NCBI GenBank assembly: GCA_021822495.1
Contig: JAKAQO010000009.1
Location: 1-7,546, forward strand
Source: a bacterium
Lineage (GTDB): Bacteria; Elusimicrobiota; Elusimicrobia; UBA1565; UBA9628
Direction: 5' to 3'
DNA length: 7,546 nucleotides
Part shown: positions 1 to 7,500 of the stretch, piece after piece
Layout: the number at the start of each line of letters is the position of its first letter
Numbering within the stretch: position 1 is the first letter of the stretch
Position numbers and translations under genes: made by a program
The notes under the pieces: model-generated
Seen by the model: the letters and a program-made list of their open reading frames with translations, nothing else
Database searches by the model: none
Told to the model about the DNA's origin: nothing

Positions 1-127
1 CGAAAAACACCGCGCGCTGATTATTGTCAAGCCCTTCGACTTTAAAACCCCGCTTTCCAAAATAAATGCAAACCTCGGAACCAATCAGCCCCGATGACCC
101 CGTCACGAATATTTTCTTTGTTTTCAT
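1..127 (-). CDS. NAD-dependent sugar epimerase/dehydratase (extended SDR), N-terminal 42 residues only
   Basis: This is the first 42 codons of a gene that runs off the left edge, so the C-terminus and the catalytic Tyr-x-x-x-Lys are not visible. The protein begins MKTKKIFVTGSSGLIGSEV. TGSSGLIG fits the GxxGxxG dinucleotide-binding loop of the Rossmann fold, directly after the first beta strand. The segment FKVEGLDNN has an acidic residue at the end of the second strand (D34), which in this family contacts the adenosine ribose and favours NAD over NADP. Members interconvert nucleotide-activated sugars in the cytoplasm. The start resembles what I recall of CDP-paratose/CDP-tyvelose 2-epimerase-like proteins, but 42 residues cannot settle the substrate. 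The ATG at 127 is supported by an AAGGGG ribosome-binding site at 140-135. It lies 37 bases after the GT2 gene and is probably in the same operon, supplying a sugar donor to the glycosyltransferases. Family assignment is firm; the specific reaction is unknown. Confidence 0.85.
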   Translation of the reverse strand, partial: MKTKKIFVTGSSGLIGSEVCIYFGKRGFKVEGLDNNQRAVFF

Positions 128-134
128 AGATATT

Positions 135-140
135 CCCCTT
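135..140 (-). promoter_or_regulatory. Ribosome-binding site of the epimerase gene
   Basis: On the minus strand AAGGGG lies 7 bases before the ATG at 127. It is the only recognisable signal in the 37-base gap (128-164) between the GT2 stop and this start. That gap shows no hairpin with a T-run and no promoter-like pair of boxes, which fits read-through transcription from the upstream genes. Confidence 0.6.
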
Positions 141-164
141 ATATTCCTATTCGACTGTAATGAG

Positions 165-974
165 CTATCTCTCAACATTTTCCTTCGGCATCAATTTCTC
201 CCAATGAAATAGCCCCGCGCGATGCAAAAGACACCGTCCCAAACGATAAACAGTCGCCAACCCATAGACCGAACTCCTTATAAAATTTATTGAAGAAGCT
301 TCCTCAAAATAGCGAGCCGCCACAGGCACATCTCCTAGCTTAAAGCCGCAAGCCGCAGCTTGCATTAGAAATTCTTGGTCGAAAACAAAATCGTCTGAAT
401 TCTGTTCCCAACGCAATGTTTCCAACACTTGGCGAGAATAGGCTCTCAAACCTGAATGCCATTCCCCTAAATTTTGCCCCATCACAAAATTCTCAAGGAT
501 GGTTAAAAATCGATTGGCAAAATATTTATAGAGCGGCATACCGCCATTCAAAGCTTCCCTGCGGGTCCGGATGCGATTTCCCAGAACCACGTCGCACACG
601 CCATTGGAAATAAGAGCCCTCATGATTGGGGTTAGGCGGGGATCATATTGATAATCCGGATGGATCATGATCACGATGTCAGCATTCCGCTTCAAAGCCT
701 CATGGTAACAGGTCTTTTGATTACCCCCATAACCTCGATTTTCCTTATGGACAATAGTCGTAAGACCTAATTTTTTTGAAATCTCAACCGTCTTATCACA
801 AGAGCAATCATCAACAAGAATAATTTCATCCACCCAATCGCGGGGAATATCCTGGACAGTCCTCTCTAAAGTTTTTTCAGCGTTGTAAGCCGGCATCACC
901 ACGACAACGCGCGGCCCCGTAGTTTTATATTTTCCAAGACTCGTATTGGCCTCAGACATTAATAGCGGATTCAT
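165..974 (-). CDS. Family 2 glycosyltransferase, polyprenyl-phosphate-sugar synthase (DPM1/DPG-synthase) type
   Basis: A 269-residue GT-A-fold enzyme expected to transfer a sugar from a nucleotide donor, in the cytoplasm at the membrane face. Motifs in order, numbered from the ATG at 974: VVVVMPAYNAEKTL (about 23-36) opens the Rossmann-like fold. LVDDCSCDKT (53-62) holds the Asp pair that binds the nucleotide. GYGGNQKT (81-88) follows. HPDYQYDP (105-112) is at the place of the usual DxD / DADxQxDP metal-binding motif. HSGLRAYSR (173-181) and FVFDQEFL (196-203) match the acceptor/catalytic part of the fold. There are no clear membrane helices, unlike many GT2 polymerases, and the length is that of the catalytic domain alone. 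A longer frame opens at an ATG at 998, but that codon has no Shine-Dalgarno, whereas the ATG at 974 has an excellent one. The gene follows the membrane-protein gene by 26 bases. The family is secure. Making a polyprenyl-phosphate sugar is inferred from the subfamily look; a direct glycan transferase is the alternative. Confidence 0.92.
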   Translation of the reverse strand: MNPLLMSEANTSLGKYKTTGPRVVVVMPAYNAEKTLERTVQDIPRDWVDEIILVDDCSCDKTVEISKKLGLTTIVHKENRGYGGNQKTCYHEALKRNADIVIMIHPDYQYDPRLTPIMRALISNGVCDVVLGNRIRTRREALNGGMPLYKYFANRFLTILENFVMGQNLGEWHSGLRAYSRQVLETLRWEQNSDDFVFDQEFLMQAAACGFKLGDVPVAARYFEEASSINFIRSSVYGLATVYRLGRCLLHRAGLFHWEKLMPKENVER

Positions 975-982
975 AAGACATT

Positions 983-989
983 CCTCCTT
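983..989 (-). promoter_or_regulatory. Strong Shine-Dalgarno that fixes the GT2 start at 974
   Basis: The minus strand reads TAAGGAGGAATGTCTT immediately before the ATG at 974. AAGGAGG, a full match to the anti-Shine-Dalgarno sequence, sits 8 bases from the start codon. It lies inside the longer frame that begins at 998, so that upstream ATG would put the ribosome-binding site within the coding sequence. This is the best Shine-Dalgarno in the window and suggests the GT2 protein is translated efficiently and independently of the upstream gene. Confidence 0.85.
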
Positions 990-1000
990 ATTGACCATAA

Positions 1001-2794
1001 TTATTTAGGCGCGCCATATTCTGCGGAAGCTAAAGCGATATAGCTCCCAGCATACGCATCGCAATTATGCCGATAGTACCCCGTTGTCCTAGCATCTCCA
1101 TAAGCCCACATAATCAAATCATGCGTAAAACTTGACGATTTTCGTCTAAATGCTTGTTCAAGATCAGGACTTGTCAAATAAATGCTCCATAAACACTCTA
1201 AGGCGTCTTTTTCTGCGGAATACTTACTTTCAACTGCGGCATAGGATTTCGGCGGATGAAACTCATACTTGATATCCTCCGGTATTTTTCCTTCTCCTGC
1301 ATGAAAAACGCTAAAACCATTTTTGTCGAGAAAGGCGACTTTCTCATTGAAAGAAGCCACAGTCGCTGGCCCTCCAACCTGCTCAATCATTAAGCGAGTA
1401 GGTCCGCGTTGATAATTTAGAACCGTATTAGCACCCAGATATCGCTGGAAGCGGTCTATTTGCCCTTCTTTAATGCCGCATTTGATATTGTTTGTCATTA
1501 AAGCAATAAGAAAAATACTCCAGAGAAACCCCACGATAACTCTCATTTTTTTCGATGTCACCAACAAAACGCTACCAAGGTAAAGCCCAACAATAAGAAG
1601 CACAGAATGTATTTCCCAATAAGAATAATAGTTTCCATTTCCCCCAAACCCGTTATTTAACCTCCCTAACAAAAGGCCCCCAAACAAGATCCCCAGAACC
1701 ATAAGCGCTACAGGCAAAGCATATCTCCAGCGATAGGGTGATGTTTTTATGCGCACGGCAAAAAAAACAAATAGAGCGAAGAAAACCGCCCCAAGGCTAA
1801 TCGCCATGGTGGATGTCTGGTTCATAAAAACGGCGCCCATATTGAGCAAATAGTACTCTACGCTGTAAAAAGGGTGCGAGACAATAGCCATAATAAGGCC
1901 GCGTGGCGATTGGCCACCGCTACCGCTTCCTATCGTGTGAACGCCCAAAACAGAAAGATACAGCGCTGTCACCGCCACGGAAAGAAATATCCAAGAGAAG
2001 ATTCTCCAGTCTCCCCATTTTTTTCTTAGGTCCGGGCAATACTCATCAGAACGCAACCAGAGATAGATAAGACCTGCTGGCCATATAAGAAGTCCATGAA
2101 AGGATGAGAAAGATGCCATAAACCCAGCTATAGCGGCAAGGAGAAAATAAAATATTGAGGCCCATCGGTTTTGCCTATATTTTAGGCTCAAAGATAATAG
2201 ATAGAGCCCAAGGCACCAGAAGAAATTAATCATATACCAGGCAAGGCGAAACCCAAATATTACGCCTTCAAGCCCCGCATGAGGGCGTAAAGAAAATAGT
2301 AACCATGAGAGGGGCACAAAAAACCAGAACCCACTATTCATTTCTGAGAACTCAGAAGCGGCCAGAAAAGAAAGAGACATGAACGCGCCCATTTGGAACA
2401 AAACGTTCAAATACATAACATCCTTCATATTAAAGTAAGTCCATTTCTCAATAACAAAAGTTAATAATTTAGGAAAAAACATCAGGTCTTCCATATCGCC
2501 GCTCCGAAACAGGGCCCACCAGTCAATTTTGTGAGCTATCATTTGTCGGTAAACATTCACATTCGGCCATTCGTCCCAATACAGAACATTGACTCCGTAG
2601 CGGTAAACAAAATAGAACAAGAAGAATATAGGGAATACAATCAAAACTAACGGCAGATATTTATAGGTGACGGCTCGGCTAAAATCGCGCCAGGTATAGG
2701 AGGAAAGTGATTTCGTACGCCAAATATTGAAACCTAATCCCCATCGCCACAGCCCAATCTCAAAACTGAACAAATTTTCTCGTTCGGAACTCAT
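1001..2794 (-). CDS. Polytopic membrane protein, GT-C-type glycosyltransferase candidate (second of two tandem paralogues)
   Basis: A 597-residue integral membrane protein with about 11-12 hydrophobic helices between residues 47 and 435 and a soluble C-terminal part of about 155 residues. Right after the first helix comes YGVNVLYWDEW (66-76). An acidic pair in the first external loop is the hallmark of GT-C glycosyltransferases, which use polyprenyl-phosphate sugars outside the cytoplasmic membrane. Other landmarks are FSSFHGLLIWPAG (229-241), GRLNNGFG near 377-384, and the C-terminal MWAYGDARTTGYYRH (562-576). All have counterparts in the preceding gene, so the two are paralogues. The loop position that reads HNGN in the paralogue reads GDME here. 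The ATG at 2794 is preferred over a TTG at 2809. It has GGAG 9 bases upstream and forms an ATGA overlap with the preceding stop, the classic translational-coupling arrangement. The hand-counted G+C of sampled lines is near 45-55%, clearly above the paralogue. The specific sugar and acceptor are unknown, and no catalytic assignment has been proven for this group to my knowledge. Confidence 0.75.
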   Translation of the reverse strand: MSSERENLFSFEIGLWRWGLGFNIWRTKSLSSYTWRDFSRAVTYKYLPLVLIVFPIFFLFYFVYRYGVNVLYWDEWPNVNVYRQMIAHKIDWWALFRSGDMEDLMFFPKLLTFVIEKWTYFNMKDVMYLNVLFQMGAFMSLSFLAASEFSEMNSGFWFFVPLSWLLFSLRPHAGLEGVIFGFRLAWYMINFFWCLGLYLLSLSLKYRQNRWASIFYFLLAAIAGFMASFSSFHGLLIWPAGLIYLWLRSDEYCPDLRKKWGDWRIFSWIFLSVAVTALYLSVLGVHTIGSGSGGQSPRGLIMAIVSHPFYSVEYYLLNMGAVFMNQTSTMAISLGAVFFALFVFFAVRIKTSPYRWRYALPVALMVLGILFGGLLLGRLNNGFGGNGNYYSYWEIHSVLLIVGLYLGSVLLVTSKKMRVIVGFLWSIFLIALMTNNIKCGIKEGQIDRFQRYLGANTVLNYQRGPTRLMIEQVGGPATVASFNEKVAFLDKNGFSVFHAGEGKIPEDIKYEFHPPKSYAAVESKYSAEKDALECLWSIYLTSPDLEQAFRRKSSSFTHDLIMWAYGDARTTGYYRHNCDAYAGSYIALASAEYGAPK

Positions 2795-4509
2795 TCTAAT
2801 TTTCTCCAAAGGGAAATATACTGATTGTCGTACGGGTCTAAATATTGATGTAAATAATGTCCCTTATCTTTCGCGTCTCCATAGGCCCATCGAATTAAAT
2901 TTTTTGTAAAGAAAGGTGAGCGCAATGGAAAAACTTTCTGTAAATCAGGCGCAATAGTATAGACATCCCAAAGACGTTGAAGAGCCTTTCTATAAATAGG
3001 GAAAGAGGTTTCAATATTGAGATAAGACTGCGGAGGTTTCTCTAGGTCCTGAACATTTGGCGGGAAATTTATAACTTCATCACTGAAAACGTTTAAATAT
3101 CGCGAATTCAAGAACTGACTCTGTGTTAGAATAAAATCATAATTGCCAAAGACTGTCCGCTCTATCTTAAAAGCAGGCTCATTTTTTAGATTAAGCAACT
3201 CATAGGCATTAAAAAATTGGGCAGTGCGCCAGTATCGACCACGGGAAATACCATGAAAAGTATTAAGGCCGATAAAAACCAATAAGAATATACTTAAAAA
3301 CAACGAAAATATATAGCGCATAGGGCGCGTCAGATTAATAGCATCTCTACTATTATTGTTTACAAACAATAAATAAAGGCCCACGAGGAGCAGAAGATTA
3401 TATGCTGTATAATGGGACTCAAATGCCTGCCCGATCCCAAAGCTTCCACGTCCCACGGCCAACATCACATCGAAAAATAGCCCAAAGATGATGAGAGAAA
3501 GAGGAAATGCGCAAGACTCAGCATCGCTAGAGTGAAAGCATGAATATACAGTGACTACGGTAGCAATACAAAGAGTTATTCCCAATAAAACTGCCGTGAA
3601 ATGGCTCACTCCCAATACGACGGCCCCTAAACTAGACAATATAAATTTGATGGTGAACAGTGGGTTTAGCACGGCATATTTCACCCCACCAGTAATAGTT
3701 TGAGGACCAATATCATTTTTATTTTGTAATAGAAAATAGGAGACCCAACACAGAATTCCGAAAATACTCCAAATAGTTATAATGCGATCTTTGAAAATCA
3801 ATTTCGGACGTATTTTAAAAAATAAAAAGATAAATCCAGCAATCCAAACCAATAGGCCTTGAGTTGAAGAAAAAGAAGAAATAATTCCACAAAGCAAAGA
3901 AAAAATTAATGTTTTATAGAACAATGCTGGATTATTACTGTTATCGCTAGCAATATCTAAAAAATAAAACGCCGCCAATGAGAAGAAGGTGATCATAAAC
4001 CACGCGGTTTGAAATCCCCATAGAATGTTTTGGTATTGACAGAACGAAAACATTATAAACGCGCAAGGAACCATATCCCAATACCCGTTCTTTGTCTTAT
4101 GAACACGCGCCCACAAACTCCAAATAAGTCCAAATGATGCCACCTGGAAACAAGCGCCAACGAACATCAAAATCTTATTATTACAACCACTAAAAAAATC
4201 GACAATAAACATCAGTAGATATGGGAAAGTCATTATATTCCCATTATGTTGAGCCTTTAGCAAGAAATCAAACCTAATTCCTCTTTGGAGCAACTCACGA
4301 TATACAGGAACAAATTGCCATTCATCCCAGAATAAGACATTGACCCCATAGGCATAAATATACGCAAAGTAGGAAAAAATTAAGCCAAATATAATCCCAA
4401 TAGGGATATATTTATTGAATATTCTTTTCTGGAACACCAAATGGCGCGCTTCTTCATCAACCTCATAAATATCCATTGGTGATTTAGATGAAAGCAAGGG
4501 TTCCATCAC
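2791..4509 (-). CDS. Polytopic membrane protein, GT-C-type glycosyltransferase candidate (first of two tandem paralogues)
   Basis: A 572-residue membrane protein with a short cytoplasmic N-terminus (about 32 residues), about 11-12 hydrophobic helices (33-416) and a soluble C-terminal part of about 150 residues. The first external loop carries YGVNVLFWDEW (54-64), then AQHNGNIMTFPYLL (86-99). The Asp-Glu pair after helix 1 fits the GT-C superfamily, whose members take sugars from polyprenyl-phosphate carriers at the periplasmic face. FSSTQGLLVWIAG (213-225), GRGSFGIGQAFESHY (353-367) and IRWAYGDAKDKGHYLH (539-554) align with the downstream paralogue. Two starts are possible: GTG at 4509 or ATG at 4506. 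AGGAG at 4523-4519 is 9 bases from the GTG and 12 from the ATG, so GTG is slightly favoured; the proteins differ by one residue. The upstream stop TGA overlaps either start. The gene is distinctly AT-rich (sampled 60-base lines about 25-37% G+C), unlike its neighbours. An O-antigen polymerase or flippase is less likely given the WDEW loop; the function remains inferred. Confidence 0.75.
   Translation of the reverse strand: MMEPLLSSKSPMDIYEVDEEARHLVFQKRIFNKYIPIGIIFGLIFSYFAYIYAYGVNVLFWDEWQFVPVYRELLQRGIRFDFLLKAQHNGNIMTFPYLLMFIVDFFSGCNNKILMFVGACFQVASFGLIWSLWARVHKTKNGYWDMVPCAFIMFSFCQYQNILWGFQTAWFMITFFSLAAFYFLDIASDNSNNPALFYKTLIFSLLCGIISSFSSTQGLLVWIAGFIFLFFKIRPKLIFKDRIITIWSIFGILCWVSYFLLQNKNDIGPQTITGGVKYAVLNPLFTIKFILSSLGAVVLGVSHFTAVLLGITLCIATVVTVYSCFHSSDAESCAFPLSLIIFGLFFDVMLAVGRGSFGIGQAFESHYTAYNLLLLVGLYLLFVNNNSRDAINLTRPMRYIFSLFLSIFLLVFIGLNTFHGISRGRYWRTAQFFNAYELLNLKNEPAFKIERTVFGNYDFILTQSQFLNSRYLNVFSDEVINFPPNVQDLEKPPQSYLNIETSFPIYRKALQRLWDVYTIAPDLQKVFPLRSPFFTKNLIRWAYGDAKDKGHYLHQYLDPYDNQYISLWRKLE
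2804..2807 (-). promoter_or_regulatory. Ribosome-binding site and ATGA coupled start of the second membrane-protein gene
   Basis: On the minus strand TTTGGAGAAAATTAGA precedes ATGA. GGAG (2807-2804) is 9 bases from the ATG at 2794, and the stop TGA of the upstream gene (2793-2791) shares bases with that start codon. A TTG start at 2809 would overlap the GGAG itself, so it is unlikely. The arrangement indicates coupled translation of the two paralogues, consistent with a need for both products together. Confidence 0.75.
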
Positions 4510-7500
4510 GTGCCTACGCTCCTAAGAGGAGGCAAAAGAGAATCCCTTATATTTTTTCTATCGGACATTGGCGAGCAATTTTTGACGACATCGCGCGTCG
4601 CTTCTAAAAACGACCGGCCATATTTCAAATCAGGCTCTAAATAAGACCCTTCCGCCCACTCATTCCAAGCATTGATAAAAACAAGACGCTCCTCCCCTCT
4701 AAAATGCTTCATCGCATGATGGAGACTATTTCTTAGCCAATCTGCGTATTTGTCGGGCGTTACGCCATGAAAGATAACGGCATTCCGACCATGCCTTGGA
4801 GAGTTGTCCCAAGCCAGCATAATATCCCGGTAACGTTTATAGGGCGGCGTTTCTCTCTCGCAATAGTAGCGAACGATTTTAGAGTAATCAAAAATCCGCC
4901 CCTTAAACTCAGGACTTACGTCAAGATTCCTTATATCATCGTAAAGCAATTCATTAGGAAGAATAAACGTTGGAACTTCATAGGAGGCGTCAAAACCGAT
5001 ATCTTCAGGATTCGTATAAGGATCAAAGCCTTCGCAACGAACCAAGTATAAATCTCCTAATCCCGCCTTCCGAACCTCGTTTCTCCAAAGCTCCGCTGTC
5101 CGGCGCGGGTCTGGAAACAACTCCGTCCTATAAACTAAAAGTAAAGGTTTCCCATTGATGTGAATATACCTTGGGTCGTTAAAAATGGGGATCAAGTAGC
5201 GTATGAAATTAAGATCATCTTGGGGAGAATGTTCTTGTTTAACAATTATTTCTTGGTCCATTCCATCCCAACGGCGCGTCCAATTCTCATTAGCCCAGCA
5301 AAAACAAAAAGGAATATTAATTTTTTTGGATTTCAGCATATTGTCTATTGGCTTATGGAGAAGTCTTTCACCGTTAAACCAATAGAAGTAATAACAAAAC
5401 CCGTCAATTCCATGTTCTTGTGCCAGTTCTGCCTGGTGTTCCATAATCTCGGGCACCCTTAAATCATAGTAACCCAGTTCCCCCGGCAATCGAGGCTGAT
5501 ATTGTCCCTTGTAAAATGGCATTGATTTCCCAACATTTCTCCACTCCGTAAAGCCTTTCCCCCAATTCTGATCATTCTGTGGAATAGGATGATACTGGGG
5601 AAGATAAAAGGCGATAATGCGGGGCCTAAGATTCTTTGCGTCGGGTTCAGATGATTCATATAATGATGTCGCTATCGCCGCATTAGAAGCTAAATTAGCT
5701 TGAGCCAAGCCCTCGCTAACTTGGCAAGATTTTCCTATCCGTTCCATTGCCGCTTGAAACACGGAATCAATGGGAAGAAGCGCCGCTGGGCCAGTTTCAT
5801 TATAAACAAGCGAAGCAAGACTTCCATCAGCATATCCACCACTGTAAGGGTTGTATTTCTTAAATGGTCCCAAACGTCCTAAAAGAACAACCCCAGGCGT
5901 TTGAACGGCATTCGCTAACTGAGCTGGGCCGCTATCAACACCGACAAAAAGGGTGGCGCGGCGAATCAGCTCCGCTGTTTCAAGAATGGAAAGGCGTCCA
6001 CAATAATTAAACTCATGGTTTGGCTCATACAAAGCGCCCTGAAGCCCCACTTCAATGATTGGCAATCCTGTCTTTTCTCTCATCCGAGCGGCAAACTCAG
6101 CCCATTTTGAAGGCTCCCAATCCTTGTCTGGATTATTAGAAAAACAATGAACCACTATAAATTTCTCAGGCAAACTAAATTGGTTAACGGCTTCCTTAGT
6201 TTCGTTTGTAATATAAATACGGGGCTGCTCATCCAAATCTTTTATACCCGCACCAAGGCAAAAGGATTTCAAGAGACTGCCATAGTGAAAATAATTGTCT
6301 CCTGTAATTTCAGGGTTGCCCTGAATTTTATGTAAAGGAACCCCGCAATCCTGGCAAATCCTCCCATTCACATGAAGATCAACAACGCGATCAAAACTAT
6401 TATGGTAAACCATCTTAATCCAATCGGTTAGACAATCAACAACAATCACGCTATCAATATTAGGATTATGGGCGACTAACTCTCGATATTCCCCCTTAAC
6501 CACCCAAAAAATATGCGCCTTGGGGTTCTCTTTTTTTAGATATCTAGCGATGGGTTCGCAAGCAACTATATCCCCAAGGTGTTCAATAAGCCCAACGCCT
6601 ATCTTGTCTCCTCTCGAATTTGCGGCTAGTTTGAAAATAAGCGAGTTTGATACAGTTGATGGACTTCCCCGTGAAAGATTCCGTGATGGGATGTGATTTG
6701 CATTATCCAAACCAAGACTTTTAAATTCGGCGTGAATATGATGTTTAAAAGCGGAAGGAGATGAAGATTTTATCCATTTATAAAAAGCTTCCTTGATTGG
6801 ACGAAGACCTCTATTACGACAAACAACACAAACTTCCCAAAATAACCGAGAATATTTCCCTGGGTTTCTAAAGATCTTTATAAAATTACTTAAAATAAGA
6901 CGAGAATATATAGAGATTGTTAATAACCGCCTGATCTGGATATGGGTCAACTTAAAACGACTGCTACTTGCAGGGTCCAGCCGCAGAGACCTGACCAAGG
7001 GAGGAAGACAAAGTAACATTTCACTTTGTCCTTTAACTGGAATTGGCACACGACAGGATTTTGATTCGCTAAACCCCTGACCGTCATCCCAGTAAAGTTG
7101 TAACGAACCGCTTTCTTCAAGATAGATCATCTTAATCGTTAGACGGGCCCACCCACCAGGCATATCACTGCTCCTCTTGGGCTTGAGCAAAAAAGCAGGG
7201 TCATCTCCCGTTGTATGATAAATATTTGTTTCTGCATCTAATTCCAAGTGTTGTAAGGGCTGGGGAATTAGAGTAATAACCCGGCCTAAAAATTCAAGGG
7301 TTTTTAATTTAAAGTTGTCTTTCTCTATAGACGAATCAACGGTTAGGCTTTGATCTACAATTGTCTTATTTAAAACCGAGACTTTCTCTCTCAATCTGTC
7401 AATCTCTTTCTGCCGAGCAACCGCCAATCCTTGAGCCTTTCCCAAGGCCATATCCGTTTCAGACAGATGCTCGTTAAGTTCAGATATTTCTTTTTGTCTG

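Noticed and set aside
128-164. Possible promoter or terminator in the largest intergenic gap
   Set aside because: Only 37 bases long, with a ribosome-binding site but no hairpin followed by a T-run and no spaced promoter boxes.
975-998. Longer GT2 reading frame starting at the ATG at 998
   Set aside because: No Shine-Dalgarno precedes it, and the strong AAGGAGG at 989-983 would fall inside the coding sequence. The start at 974 fits much better.
1008-1015. GGCGCGCC palindrome at the end of the second membrane-protein gene, considered as a terminator or protein-binding site
   Set aside because: It is a bare 8-base palindrome without a loop or T-run, and it lies in the final codons of the gene; chance is enough to explain it.
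1198-1386. Minus-strand 62-codon frame inside the second membrane-protein gene
   Set aside because: It is fully nested in another frame of a gene with clear paralogue support and has no ribosome-binding site or family likeness.
2795-2809. TTG start at 2809 for the second membrane protein
   Set aside because: The GGAG ribosome-binding site overlaps this TTG, while the ATG at 2794 has correct spacing and forms an ATGA overlap with the previous gene.
4767-5462. Plus-strand open frames of 60-100 codons opposite the WbsX region
   Set aside because: They lie antisense to a strongly conserved domain, resemble no family, and have low-complexity composition expected of complementary-strand shadows.
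6793-7080. Plus-strand 95-codon open frame opposite the linker and beta module
   Set aside because: It is antisense to the coding frame, has no recognisable motif and carries no convincing start signal.
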